Shown: piece by piece, positions 1-8,161 of the stretch
Layout of the letters: the number at the start of each line of letters is the position of its first letter
Numbering within the stretch: the first letter of the stretch is position 1
Assembly: GCA_963755705.1 (NCBI GenBank)
Contig: CAVWKW010000001.1
Span: 1,860,001 to 1,924,000 of the forward strand
Reading direction: 5' to 3'
Length of the DNA: 64,000 nt
From: JBARDN01 sp963755705
GTDB lineage: Bacteria; Desulfobacterota; Binatia; Binatales; Binataceae
The notes under the pieces: generated by a model
Told to the model about the DNA's origin: nothing
Databases searched by the model: none
The model's input: only the letters and a program-made list of their open reading frames with translations
Position numbers and translations under genes: made by a program

Positions 1-88
1 TTTCTCGTCAGCCACCACTCACCTGCGCATCCACCTAGTACATTTGTTTCCGGCCAGGCTTCGTCCCGCTTCGGGAATCAACCGCGCG

Positions 89-577
89 TCAGTTGTTGTC
101 AGGCATCCCGCGTGCACCGACATAAGGAGCGACACCGCCGGACTGGACCTTGAGAAGATTCTGCCGCGCCGATTTCACATAGTCAGGGTCGGGTTTGCCT
201 TCATAGCCAGCTCCCGCGCTGCCGTATTTGATCGCGTCCTGCCAGTTATGCTGCTGAAACGAGAGCATCCCCATGTAGTCATAGGCCATCGAGTAGGTCG
301 GGTAGTAGTTGATTGCGCGCTGAAAATCGTCGGCTGCCGCGATCATCTGGCCGGCCTGATATTCCTTGACTCCGCGCTGGGTGAAAATCTGCGCGGCTAA
401 TTGCTTGAGGCTCTGATTGTCGGGGTCATGGCCGAGTGCGGCCTGGATGTCGTTGGCGGCTTCGTCGTAACGTCCGGCCGCGTATGCGGATTGGGCCTGA
501 TCTTGCGCGATTGGGGCGCACGACGCGGCAGCCACGGCGATTGCGGCGACGATCAGGAGGGTCAGCGGATGTTTCAT
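89..577 (-). CDS. TPR-repeat lipoprotein
   Basis: Predicted 162-residue outer-envelope lipoprotein. The start at 577 opens with a basic residue pair, a hydrophobic run and an AASC lipobox with Cys at about residue 20. The same frame is open further upstream, but that extension has no signal-like character. The mature part consists of about two and a half tetratricopeptide helices: a repeat with AAGRYDEAANDIQAAL near residues 30-45, then one around EYQAGQMIAAADDFQRAI and one ending HNWQDAIKYG. TPR domains mediate protein-protein contacts, so a scaffold or assembly role at the outer membrane is likely. No partner can be named from context, because the gene stands alone and is transcribed away from its neighbour. 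Confidence 0.75.
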   Translation of the reverse strand: MKHPLTLLIVAAIAVAAASCAPIAQDQAQSAYAAGRYDEAANDIQAALGHDPDNQSLKQLAAQIFTQRGVKEYQAGQMIAAADDFQRAINYYPTYSMAYDYMGMLSFQQHNWQDAIKYGSAGAGYEGKPDPDYVKSARQNLLKVQSGGVAPYVGARGMPDNN

Positions 578-902
578 GCTCGATTCACCGGGCCCCAGCG
601 TTTCTGCCAGCCAAATAACTACAGACCGCTCGCACGGATTCCAAGTGCCCCCCGGGTGTCTGATACTTAGCGAAGCCAATCGTTGAGGAGGAACTGGAGG
701 CGGCGCTGGGCGCGGCCCGCTCGCAATGGGTGGGCGCGGAGTGGGTTGGATACCGGCGCGGCACGCCTAGATAACCCTCGGCGAGTTCCTCGCGCAGAGG
801 GGCCGGCGCTTTAGCCGGCAGGTTCCACAGCTTGGATTGGCGCAGCGCTGAATCGCGATCCGCGGCGCGCAGCGCTAATCAACTTCCATTGTCACGAGCG
901 TG

Positions 903-1493
903 TCACTTTGGTCTACGAGCGCGAGGCGCGCGCGCTCGATGCTTGGCCAACACCGCGACGATGATATCACGCGCGTGGCGCAGGACGGATTTCTGTTCGT
1001 CCGCCGAGACCTCGACGAAGTCAAGTCCTCGGAGCAGGAAAATTCCTTCAACAGCCAGCAGTGCGTGACGGACGTCATGCATATCGCCAGCTTCCGATCG
1101 AAGCGGATCGAGCAGTTCGCGGTAATAGCTTCGCACTGGCTCCAGCATGTCAGGGGCGTGCACCAACGCGGTTACGAGAAAAGCAGCCTTTTGCGTTGAG
1201 ACGTCATCTTCGTCGAGTGCTTCCTCGATATGCGCCAGGACCAGTTCGATCGGCTCGGTCGGCCCGCCGCGGACGCGGCGGTGCACGGCCTCCCGAAAGC
1301 GCGCCATTTCCCTTTCGAGCGCTGCGTGCACCAGGTCATCTTTAGTTGCGAAGCTATAGACGAGACCGCCCTTGCTTATACCGGCACGTGCGGCGACGGC
1401 GTCGAGCGTGAAACTTCGGCCACCGGATTGAAGAATCACGGCCTCGGCGGCATCTAAAATCCTATCCCGATCGATCTCTTTTTTGCGCCCCAA
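903..1493 (-). CDS. TetR/AcrR-family transcriptional regulator
   Basis: A 196-residue regulator with a TetR N-terminal helix-turn-helix (RILDAAEAVI, then TLDAVAARAGISKGGLVYSF). A C-terminal ligand-binding helical region resembling the TetR_C domain follows. I place the start at a TTG at 1493, because it is preceded seven bases upstream by AGAGG and gives the usual family length. The frame stays open for another 270 codons upstream, but that stretch is antisense to the neighbouring propeller gene. The gene is divergent from that propeller gene. Two copies of a CGAC-N4-CAGTCG motif lie just upstream, suggesting autoregulation and control of the neighbour. The ligand is unknown. Confidence 0.85.
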   Translation of the reverse strand: MGRKKEIDRDRILDAAEAVILQSGGRSFTLDAVAARAGISKGGLVYSFATKDDLVHAALEREMARFREAVHRRVRGGPTEPIELVLAHIEEALDEDDVSTQKAAFLVTALVHAPDMLEPVRSYYRELLDPLRSEAGDMHDVRHALLAVEGIFLLRGLDFVEVSADEQKSVLRHARDIIVAVLAKHRARAPRARRPK

Positions 1494-1512
1494 AATCGAC
1501 CTCTTGCTTTTC

Positions 1513-1550
1513 CGACTGCTCAGTCGTATATTTTTCCGACCGGACAGTCG
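1513..1550. promoter_or_regulatory. Putative TetR operator pair
   Basis: Two copies of CGAC-N4-CAGTCG lie at 1513-1526 and 1537-1550, with starts 24 bp apart, a little over two helical turns. The first is a dyad (CGACTG / CAGTCG). The second lies in a CCGAC / GTCGG dyad. They sit between the TetR gene and the divergent propeller gene, the usual place for a TetR operator. Binding is inferred. Confidence 0.6.
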
Positions 1551-1610
1551 GATTAAAACACGGCGATATGCGCCGTGCAAGATTGTCTTCGAACCCGAGG
1601 AGGCGTGATC

Positions 1611-2723
1611 ATGCTGGCTTGTCTCTCCCCCAATGGAATGAACCGCTATGACGGCGCGAGCGCGCCGGACCGGTTGCTGGTCGCCACCTCGAGCGGCGTC
1701 ACGACGCTGGCTCGCGAATCGTCCGGCGCGTGGCATAAGGACGGCACCGCACTCTCCGGGCTGCGTGCGACGACCTTGACGACCTTGCCGGGCCGGCCCG
1801 GCATTTTCGTCGGTACGCATGGCGATGGTGTGCTTTTCAGCGAAGACGGCGCGCGCTGGGAAGAGCGCAATTCCGGCCTCGCCTTCAAGAATGTTTATAC
1901 CGTCGCGTCGATCGCCGAAGCGGGCGGCATCGCGCTCTATGCCGGGACGCAGCCCGCCGCGCTCTTCAAGAGCCGCGATCTTGGCCAAAGCTGGAGCGAG
2001 CTTTCGGCGCTGCGCCAGGTGCCGGGCACCGCATACTGGACCTTCCCGGAGCCGCCGAGCATTGCCCACACCAAGATGATGGCGTTCGATCCGCGCGCGC
2101 CGCAGCGCATCTACGCCGCGATCGAGCAAGGCGCGCTGCTCAAGACCGAGGATGGCGGCCAGTCCTGGCGCGAGCTCGCCGATTATTCCAAGCCCGACGA
2201 CGGCGCCTATCGCGACGTCCATCAGGTGTTGCTGCTGCCGTCGCGGCCCGACACCGTGTTCATGACGACAGGCGTCGGCCTCTATCGGAGCAGCGATGGC
2301 GGCGATCACTGGGAGCGGCTGACCGGCGAGGAGTTCCGCCTAGCCTATCCCGACCACATGATGCTGTCGCCCGACGAGAAGATTCTGTTCATGTCGGGCG
2401 CGAAGTTCCATCCCGGCTTCTGGATGGGCACGCATGTCGCCGACACCACGATCTTGCGCAGCCGCGATCACGGGCGCAGCTGGGACACCGAGCCGAAGGG
2501 CTTCGCCGTGGCGCCCCGCGCCAATATCGAGGCGCTGACCATGGCGTCCTGGCCCGGCGGCTACGAGCTCTTCGTCGGCGACACCGAGGGCGCCGTGCAT
2601 ATGAGCCAGGATGGCGGCGACAGCTGGACCCGCATCGCCGACGAGGTCGGTTGCGTCACCAAGGGCAATCACGCCGCAGCGCTCCGCGGCGAGATCGGGC
2701 CCCGCGCCGCTGCGGCGCACTAA
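1611..2723 (+). CDS. Asp-box (BNR) beta-propeller protein, sialidase-like fold
   Basis: About 370 residues from the ATG at 1611, which has GAGGAGG about eight bases upstream; an upstream in-frame codon at 1575 lacks such a site. Six Asp-box motifs of the form S-x-D-x-G-x-x-W recur at regular intervals (SEDGARW, SRDLGQSW, TEDGGQSW, SSDGGDHW, SRDHGRSW, SQDGGDSW), indicating a beta-propeller. This is the fold of sialidases, VPS10-like and photosystem-assembly proteins. I see no signal peptide and no sialidase catalytic arginine triad, so enzymatic function is not claimed. It is divergent from a TetR regulator with operator-like dyads between them, so expression is probably inducible. Confidence 0.75.
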   Translation: MLACLSPNGMNRYDGASAPDRLLVATSSGVTTLARESSGAWHKDGTALSGLRATTLTTLPGRPGIFVGTHGDGVLFSEDGARWEERNSGLAFKNVYTVASIAEAGGIALYAGTQPAALFKSRDLGQSWSELSALRQVPGTAYWTFPEPPSIAHTKMMAFDPRAPQRIYAAIEQGALLKTEDGGQSWRELADYSKPDDGAYRDVHQVLLLPSRPDTVFMTTGVGLYRSSDGGDHWERLTGEEFRLAYPDHMMLSPDEKILFMSGAKFHPGFWMGTHVADTTILRSRDHGRSWDTEPKGFAVAPRANIEALTMASWPGGYELFVGDTEGAVHMSQDGGDSWTRIADEVGCVTKGNHAAALRGEIGPRAAAAH

Positions 2724-2790
2724 GGTCGTGAACCGTCGGGCTAAGAATTTAAGGCGCGCGGCAAAAACGCATGCCGTGCGCGCATCGGGC

Positions 2791-2812
2791 GCTCACCTTA
2801 TCTCTCCCTTGC
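2791..2812 (+). repeat. 22-bp direct repeat, copy 1
   Basis: A 22-bp stretch beginning GCTCACCTTATCTCTC is repeated exactly at 3076-3097, where it overlaps the 3' end of the glycosyltransferase gene. Both lie in a gene-poor stretch that also contains the large palindromic element at 2849-2989. They are probably fragments of the same family of dispersed intergenic repeats. Confidence 0.7.
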
Positions 2813-2848
2813 GGAGGCTGTCGATTTTTTCGCGAACCGTTCATTGCC

Positions 2849-2989
2849 GTCATCCTGAGACGCAGACGAAGGATCTCGGCGAAGCGATTAGTGCAACCAA
2901 TTGGGGCTATCACACTAATCGCTTCGCGGAGATCCTTCACGGAGCCTGTCCTGAACAACGCCGAAGGAGCAGCCTCCGTTCAGGATGAC
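2849..2989. repeat. 141-bp palindromic intergenic element
   Basis: The element begins GTCATCCTGA and ends TCAGGATGAC, so its outer ends are inverted. An inner arm of about 26 bases (GAAGGATCTC, GCGAAGCGATTAGTG) is repeated in reverse complement across a short loop at about 2906-2924. The 354-base gap between the propeller gene and the glycosyltransferase contains nothing else gene-like. The form is that of REP- or MITE-type palindromic repeats, which can also act as bidirectional terminators between the convergent genes here. Confidence 0.7.
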
Positions 2990-3077
2990 ACACAAGAATT
3001 CGGCGTTTATCAACGCTTGGCGCGGCCCTAGAGCCTGTGGACCTTGTGGGCAACGCACCCTCCTCAAATACAGTTGC

Positions 3078-4799
3078 TCACCTTATCTCTCCCTTGCCGG
3101 GCGAGGAATCAGAATCGAACGAGGAACGAGAAGGCGATCCATTGAACAGGGCTAGTTTTTTTCCTTCACATGCGATCACCCTCGCTTTTGGATCCGGGGG
3201 CAGAGTTTTCAGCAAGGCGGCGAGATCCTTTTCATTTACCACCAGCACGACGCATCGCGACTGCGACCACACTTGCTTGAGGCGAGCGGCGGTGCCGATG
3301 AATCCGTCGCGCTCTTCGGATGGGTCGGCGAACTCTCCGAGCTCGCCCCAGTACTGCACCGGCATCTCGCGAGTCCCGGTATAGAACGGCAGCGCCTGCA
3401 CATAATGATGGTATGAGCCGAGGATGCATCCGGGACCGAGGTAGGGTGCGATGCCGCGGGCGAGTTCGCGGTAGCTGACGACGGTCGCGGCGGCGTCGCG
3501 CGCGCGTTCGGCGATACCGACGGTCAGGAGCATCGCAAGCGCGATCGCGACGACCGCGAATGCGGCGCGGGCGGCATTGCGGGCGAGCAGGTACGCGGCA
3601 ATAGCGCCCGCCGCGAACGCGGCGGCGATCATCGCGCCGTCGAGCGCGAGGCCGGGTGGTAGCCGACGCGCCGCGAAGTGGAGGCCGACGCATGCGGCGA
3701 GCGCCGCGCAGACATTCACGGCGGCGAAGGATCGCATCCAGGCGATACGGCGCTCGTGCGTGATTTCTGAGATGCGCGTAAGGCCATAGCCTGCGAGGAG
3801 CGCGAGCGGGGGAAGCGCGGGCAGGATGTAGGAGCCGAGTTTCGAACGTGGAATCGAAAAGAAAATCACGATTACCGCGAACCAGATGACGATCAGGTTA
3901 GATCGCGAGCGGATCGCGCTTTCATGGCTACGGCTAATTTCAATCCAGCCGAGCGGAGCAAAAAAGATCCACGGCCACGCGCCGCCGATGATAATTGGAA
4001 TGAAAAACCACGGACCCCATCCGTGCTCCTGCGAGCTGGTGAAGCGTTCCAGGTGTTCGTGGACGAAGAAGAATTGCAGAAAGCCGGGGTTACGATGCTC
4101 GGCCAGGATGAACCACGGCAGCACGATTACGAGATAGATGACAGAGCATGAGATGAACGGGATGCGGCGCAGCTCGCGCGCGCGATGCTCGACCAGAATC
4201 CAGATGAGCGCGATCGCGCCGCCCAGCACCAGCGCGACCGGGCCTTTGCTAAGCGTGCCGAGCGCGAGAGTCGCGGCGGCAAGCCACATCCAGCGCCGGC
4301 CGGCGCCGGAGCCGAAATCGGGCGCGCGCGATGCGGCGAGAAACGCGCCGATCGCGGCGGTTAAGAAAAATGCGAGCGCCGGATCGAGCGTCGCAAAGCG
4401 CGCAAAGGCGAACACCAGAGGTGACAGCGCGAGCGCCATCGCGGCGAGAAGTCCTGTGGCCGCGCCGAACATCGCGTCGCCGATTGCGCAGATGAGAGCG
4501 ACCTCGCCAACGGTGAACAACGCGGCGGGGAGCCGCACGGCGAACTCGGTCGGACCGAAGGTCCGGATCGCTCCGGCTTCCGCCCAATAGACCAGCGGAG
4601 GCTTTTCGAAATAGCGGATGTAATCATTGCGCGGCGTGACGAGGTCGCCGGAAATCGCCATCTCGCGCGCGATTTCGGCATAGCGTCCCTCGTCGGGTTC
4701 CCATAGTGCGGGATGTCCGAGTCCGGGCAGGTACAGAATCGTGGCGACGATTGCGGCAAGCGCGATTCGACCTGCTCGGGAGCGCGGCACCATGGTCAT
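3078..4799 (-). CDS. ArnT-like membrane glycosyltransferase (PMT/GT83 family)
   Basis: A 573-residue polytopic membrane protein. The N-terminal periplasmic loop has the signature WEPDEGRYAEIAREM followed by YFEKPPLVYW, characteristic of the ArnT / PMT-2 family, in which the DE pair helps activate the undecaprenyl-phosphate sugar donor. About ten to twelve hydrophobic segments follow. ArnT transfers 4-amino-4-deoxy-L-arabinose from undecaprenyl phosphate to lipid A at the periplasmic face. The gene is divergent from arnC-arnA-arnD, which supports a lipid A or envelope sugar-transfer role. The exact sugar is not certain, since the family also includes mannosyl- and galacturonosyltransferases. 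Confidence 0.8.
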   Translation of the reverse strand: MTMVPRSRAGRIALAAIVATILYLPGLGHPALWEPDEGRYAEIAREMAISGDLVTPRNDYIRYFEKPPLVYWAEAGAIRTFGPTEFAVRLPAALFTVGEVALICAIGDAMFGAATGLLAAMALALSPLVFAFARFATLDPALAFFLTAAIGAFLAASRAPDFGSGAGRRWMWLAAATLALGTLSKGPVALVLGGAIALIWILVEHRARELRRIPFISCSVIYLVIVLPWFILAEHRNPGFLQFFFVHEHLERFTSSQEHGWGPWFFIPIIIGGAWPWIFFAPLGWIEISRSHESAIRSRSNLIVIWFAVIVIFFSIPRSKLGSYILPALPPLALLAGYGLTRISEITHERRIAWMRSFAAVNVCAALAACVGLHFAARRLPPGLALDGAMIAAAFAAGAIAAYLLARNAARAAFAVVAIALAMLLTVGIAERARDAAATVVSYRELARGIAPYLGPGCILGSYHHYVQALPFYTGTREMPVQYWGELGEFADPSEERDGFIGTAARLKQVWSQSRCVVLVVNEKDLAALLKTLPPDPKARVIACEGKKLALFNGSPSRSSFDSDSSPGKGEIR

Positions 4800-4847
4800 G
4801 CAGTGTTAAGGCCGAGCGCCGCGTCGTCAACCACTAAGACCTCGGGC

Positions 4848-4917
4848 GGCCACTAAGGCACGAAGACACGAAGCAGAAAGTATTTCTTCTTTTGTGCCTT
4901 AGTGTCTTCGTGGCCGG
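4848..4917. repeat. Inverted repeat in the arnT-arnC divergent region
   Basis: CACTAAGGCAC at 4851-4861 is exactly complementary to GTGCCTTAGTG at 4894-4904. Short direct repeats of ACGAAG lie in the loop, and a second match TCTTCGTGGCC follows. It occupies most of the 174-base spacer between two divergent genes. It could be a regulatory dyad, but its form is more like a dispersed palindromic repeat. Confidence 0.55.
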
Positions 4918-4973
4918 TCGGAGCCGGTTGGCGTCTTTAACCTCAAGCGTGCGTTTGCCACAATGGCCAGTTA

Positions 4974-5990
4974 GTGGCGGCAAGCCAAATAAATTCGTTT
5001 CACGACACTCCCGCGCGGAGGGCGCCGCAGGCCGGGATGGTCTCGATCGTGATCCCGGTGTTTAACGAGTCGGCCAACCTGGGCGCTCTTTGGACGCGCT
5101 TGTTGCCGGTGCTCGAGGGATTGTCGCGTCCGTGGGAAGCGGTATTCATCGATGACGGATCGATCGATGATTCGCTGGTGATTCTGCGCGAGATAGCTCT
5201 GGCGCAAGAGGGGCGCGTGCGCGTGGTCGAGCTGGCGCGCAACTTCGGGCAGCATGCGGCGATCCTCGCGGGCTTCAGGCAGGTGCGTGGCGAAGTGATC
5301 GTGACGCTCGATGCGGACCTGCAAAATCCGCCGGAGGAAATTCCGCGGCTGCTCGCCGCGATCGACGCGGGCAACGACGTTGTCGGCGGATGGCGCGAGG
5401 AGCGGCAAGACGAGAGCTGGCGCAAGTATGCCTCGCGGATGCACAACCGACTGACCTCGGTGATCGTCGGCGTGCCGATGCATGATTACGGATGCATGCT
5501 GCGCGCGTACCGGCGGCATATCGTGGATACGGTGGTCGATTGCGACGAGAAGGCGGCGTTTGTGCCGGCGCTGGCGAATTCTTTCGCCAAGCGGGTGACG
5601 GAAATCCGCGTGGCACATGCCGAGCGCGCCGAAGGCAAATCGAAATACAATCTTCTCCGGCTGGCGACGCTCAGCCTCAACCTGATCACCGGATTCTCGC
5701 TGTTGCCGATCCAGGCGCTGAGCCTCGCGGGAATCGGGATCTTCGTTCTCGACGCGATTCTGGTTGCGGTGCTGGTTCTGCATCGATTGATCTTCGGACC
5801 GCAGCAGGAAGGTGCGTTGTGGCTTTTGTTCGCGATCCTGTTTCTGTTCGTCGGCTTGATGTTTCTTGCGTTCGGGTTGATTGGCGAATACGTGGGCAGG
5901 ATTTATATTGAGGTGCGCCGCCGTCCGACTTACATCGTGCGCGATGTACATGGCGATCATAAGCACGCCGCGCCCGAAGATCGCGGATAA
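4974..5990 (+). CDS. arnC: Undecaprenyl-phosphate 4-deoxy-4-formamido-L-arabinose transferase (ArnC-like)
   Basis: A family 2 glycosyltransferase of 338 residues. The catalytic domain starts MVSIVIPVFNESANL, with the donor-site FIDDGSIDDS and the metal-binding DADLQNPPEEI. ArnC/DPM1-type features follow, including ARNFGQHAAILAGF, and two C-terminal transmembrane helices (about residues 240-310). ArnC moves the formamido-arabinose unit from UDP onto undecaprenyl phosphate on the inner leaflet. The start is uncertain: a GTG at 4974 gives the length listed, and an ATG at 5037 starts directly at the conserved domain. It is followed three bases later by the formyltransferase gene. Bactoprenol glucosyltransferases (GtrB-like) are the main alternative. 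Confidence 0.85.
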   Translation: MAASQINSFHDTPARRAPQAGMVSIVIPVFNESANLGALWTRLLPVLEGLSRPWEAVFIDDGSIDDSLVILREIALAQEGRVRVVELARNFGQHAAILAGFRQVRGEVIVTLDADLQNPPEEIPRLLAAIDAGNDVVGGWREERQDESWRKYASRMHNRLTSVIVGVPMHDYGCMLRAYRRHIVDTVVDCDEKAAFVPALANSFAKRVTEIRVAHAERAEGKSKYNLLRLATLSLNLITGFSLLPIQALSLAGIGIFVLDAILVAVLVLHRLIFGPQQEGALWLLFAILFLFVGLMFLAFGLIGEYVGRIYIEVRRRPTYIVRDVHGDHKHAAPEDRG

Positions 5991-5993
5991 GTT

Positions 5994-6977
5994 GTGAGCG
6001 CGCGCTCCGATCTCGCGGTCAGGGACGCGGTGTGCGTCGTGTTCGCCTATCACGAGATGGGGCACGCGTGCCTGGCGGAGCTGATCGAGCTGGGCGCGCC
6101 GATTGCGGCGCTATTGTCGCATCGCGACGATCCTGACGAGGAGATCTGGTGGCGCTCATGCGCGGAACTCGCGGCGCGGCACAAGATCGCGGTGCATTAC
6201 CCCGACAAGATCGACCCGGAGTGGACCGCGAAGATCGCGGCTATGCGTCCGGCGATCATCTATTCGTTTTCCTATCGGCATCTGATCGCGGAAGAGGTGC
6301 TCGGGCTCGCGCCGATGGGCGCGTACAACCTGCATCCTTCGCCGCTTCCGCGTTACCGCGGGCGCGCGCCCGTCAACTGGATGATCGCCAACGGCGAGCG
6401 CGAGGCGGGAGTGACGCTGCATCATATGGTCGCGCGCGCGGACGCGGGCGATATCGTCGCGCAGAAAATCGTCGCGATTGAAGACGCTGACACCGCGCTT
6501 ACGCTCTATCGCAAGCTGGTGCCGGCGGGAGCGGCGATCGTGCGCGAGTGTCATCCGCGGATCGTCGCGGGAACCGCGCCGCGCACGCCGCAGGACCTCG
6601 CCGCCGGAAGCTACTTCGGACGGCGGCGGCCGGAAGACGGCAAGATCGATTGGCGATGGCGGGCGCGCCAGGTCTTCAATCTGGTCCGCGCGGTGTCGCA
6701 TCCCTATCCCGGCGCATTCTGCTACCTTGGCGATCGCAAGCTCTTCATCTGGCAGGCGCGAATTGCAAATGAGAGCGGATCGCGTGGCGAGCCGGGCGAG
6801 ATAATCGGTGAAGATGCCGGCGGTGCGCTCGAAGTCGCGGCGGGCGAGGGCAGCGTGCTCGTCATCCGCGCCCAGCTCGAAGGCGGCGCGGAAGGCGCAG
6901 CGCGCAACGTTGCCGCCGCGCACTTGCTTGAGGGATCGATCGTATTGCGCTCGGAGGCGTCAAGCGTGTCTGGCTGA
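5994..6977 (+). CDS. arnA: ArnA-type formyltransferase domain protein (stand-alone)
   Basis: 327 residues from a GTG at 5994, three bases after arnC. It matches the N-terminal 10-formyl-tetrahydrofolate-dependent formyltransferase half of ArnA. The family loop YNLHPSPLPRYRGRAPVNW contains the formyltransferase Asn and His, followed by HHMVARADAGDIV with the catalytic Asp. The FMT C-terminal domain follows, with DGKIDWRWRARQVFNLVRA. The C-terminal UDP-glucuronate decarboxylase half of E. coli ArnA is absent. The enzyme would formylate UDP-4-amino-4-deoxy-arabinose or a related amino sugar. The decarboxylase function must be encoded elsewhere or the substrate differs. Confidence 0.8.
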   Translation: MSARSDLAVRDAVCVVFAYHEMGHACLAELIELGAPIAALLSHRDDPDEEIWWRSCAELAARHKIAVHYPDKIDPEWTAKIAAMRPAIIYSFSYRHLIAEEVLGLAPMGAYNLHPSPLPRYRGRAPVNWMIANGEREAGVTLHHMVARADAGDIVAQKIVAIEDADTALTLYRKLVPAGAAIVRECHPRIVAGTAPRTPQDLAAGSYFGRRRPEDGKIDWRWRARQVFNLVRAVSHPYPGAFCYLGDRKLFIWQARIANESGSRGEPGEIIGEDAGGALEVAAGEGSVLVIRAQLEGGAEGAARNVAAAHLLEGSIVLRSEASSVSG

Positions 6978-7017
6978 CGCGCGGCTGAGTCGCGTGCGAT
7001 CGCGATAGGATTGTGCG

Positions 7018-7926
7018 ATGGAAGTGGCGCTCAAGATCGACGTCGATACGCATCAGGGCCTGGGGCAGGGCGTGCCGCGGATGGCCGCGATGCTCGAGCG
7101 CGAGGGCGTCGCGGCGAGTTTTTACATCTCGATGGGTCCGGATAACTCGGGGCGCGCGATTGTGCGCGTGCTCAAGAATCGCGGCTTCCTCAAGAAGATG
7201 TTTCGGACCAAAGCGGTCTCGATGTACGGTCTGCGAACGGTTCTTTCGGGGACACTTCTGCCGGCGCGGCCGATCGCGCTCGCATACCCTGCGGTGATGC
7301 GCGATCTGCGCGCACGAGGCTTCGAGGTCGGCGTGCATGGGTACGATCATGTGCGATGGCAGGATCGGATCGACGCGATTGGAGACAGCGGGGTGCGCGC
7401 GGAGCTGCGCGACGCGTTCGAGGCGTTCCGCGCGATCATGGGCGAGCCCGCCAAGGGCTTCGCTGCTCCCGGATGGCGCACCAACGACGCCGCGTCGCTA
7501 GCGCTCGAGGCTGAAAACCTCGAGTATCGCAGCGACACGCGGGGCCGCTATCCATTCCGATGCGCGATCGGCGACAAAATTCTCGCCACGCCGGAGATTC
7601 CGACAACGCTTCCGACCCTCGACGAAGTGATGGGCCGCGCGGAGCTGTCCGACGACGCGGCGGTGATGCGCTACTACCTCGAACAGTTCATCCCCGACGC
7701 GCTGAACGTGCATACGGTTCACGCCGAGACCGAGGGGATGGGGCATCTCGAGAGCTTTCGCGTGATGCTCCGCGCGCTCAAGGAGCGCGGCGCGAAGTTC
7801 GTCGCGATGCGCGAGATCGCATCGCGGCTGAATCGCGCCGAGCTGCCGATCTGCGAGATCGTCCGAATCGAGCTGCCGGGCCGCGCAGGCTGGGTAGCGG
7901 GGCAGGGGCCTGATCGATCACAGTAG
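7018..7926 (+). CDS. arnD: ArnD-like polysaccharide deacetylase
   Basis: 302 residues beginning directly with the NodB-homology domain: KIDVDTHQGLGQGVPRM supplies the first metal-binding Asp-Asp pair. The GVHGYDHVRWQDRI motif provides the zinc-binding histidines, and FAAPGWRTND forms the active-site groove. Arg-rich spacing and length match ArnD, which removes the formyl group from undecaprenyl-phosphate 4-formamido-arabinose before ArnT transfer. It lies 40 bases after the formyltransferase gene and probably in the same transcript. Together with arnC, arnA and the divergent ArnT-like gene it forms most of a lipid A aminoarabinose pathway, known in other bacteria to reduce cationic peptide binding. 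Confidence 0.85.
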   Translation: MEVALKIDVDTHQGLGQGVPRMAAMLEREGVAASFYISMGPDNSGRAIVRVLKNRGFLKKMFRTKAVSMYGLRTVLSGTLLPARPIALAYPAVMRDLRARGFEVGVHGYDHVRWQDRIDAIGDSGVRAELRDAFEAFRAIMGEPAKGFAAPGWRTNDAASLALEAENLEYRSDTRGRYPFRCAIGDKILATPEIPTTLPTLDEVMGRAELSDDAAVMRYYLEQFIPDALNVHTVHAETEGMGHLESFRVMLRALKERGAKFVAMREIASRLNRAELPICEIVRIELPGRAGWVAGQGPDRSQ

Positions 7927-7947
7927 GCCCGTCGTCCCGCTCGCGAC

Positions 7948-8040
7948 GGCAGAGCAGCACCCTCACCCACGCGTCACGATGCTTGCGAAAAGAAACGCAA
8001 GCATCGCGCCGCGTCGCCCTCTCCCGGAGGGAGAGGGTAT
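7948..8040. repeat. Dispersed palindromic repeat, partial copy
   Basis: It shares its first 21 bases (GGCAGAGCAGCACCCTCACC...) with the element at 54308-54492. It also shares the layout that follows: a hairpin, a CGCCGCG-type spacer and a CCCTCTCCC / GGGAGAGGG pair. The hairpin arms here, CGATGCTTGCG and CGCAAGCATCG, are perfectly paired but differ in sequence from the arms of the other copy. The right half seen in the other copy is missing. It fills the gap downstream of arnD. Confidence 0.7.
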
Positions 8041-8161
8041 CGGACGAAGAGAGATCCGTGCTCTCGCTATCTGGATTACGGCGTGCGATAAATTTTGGAT
8101 CGCCAATGCTGGCACTCGCGCGAGATGGCGCGGCTCGACCAGCTTCAGGAGGAACACGAAA

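Noticed and set aside
1494..2309. Upstream extension of the TetR frame to 468 residues
   Set aside because: The extra 270 codons are antisense to the Asp-box gene, have no family match, and a TTG start with a ribosome site explains the normal-length regulator.
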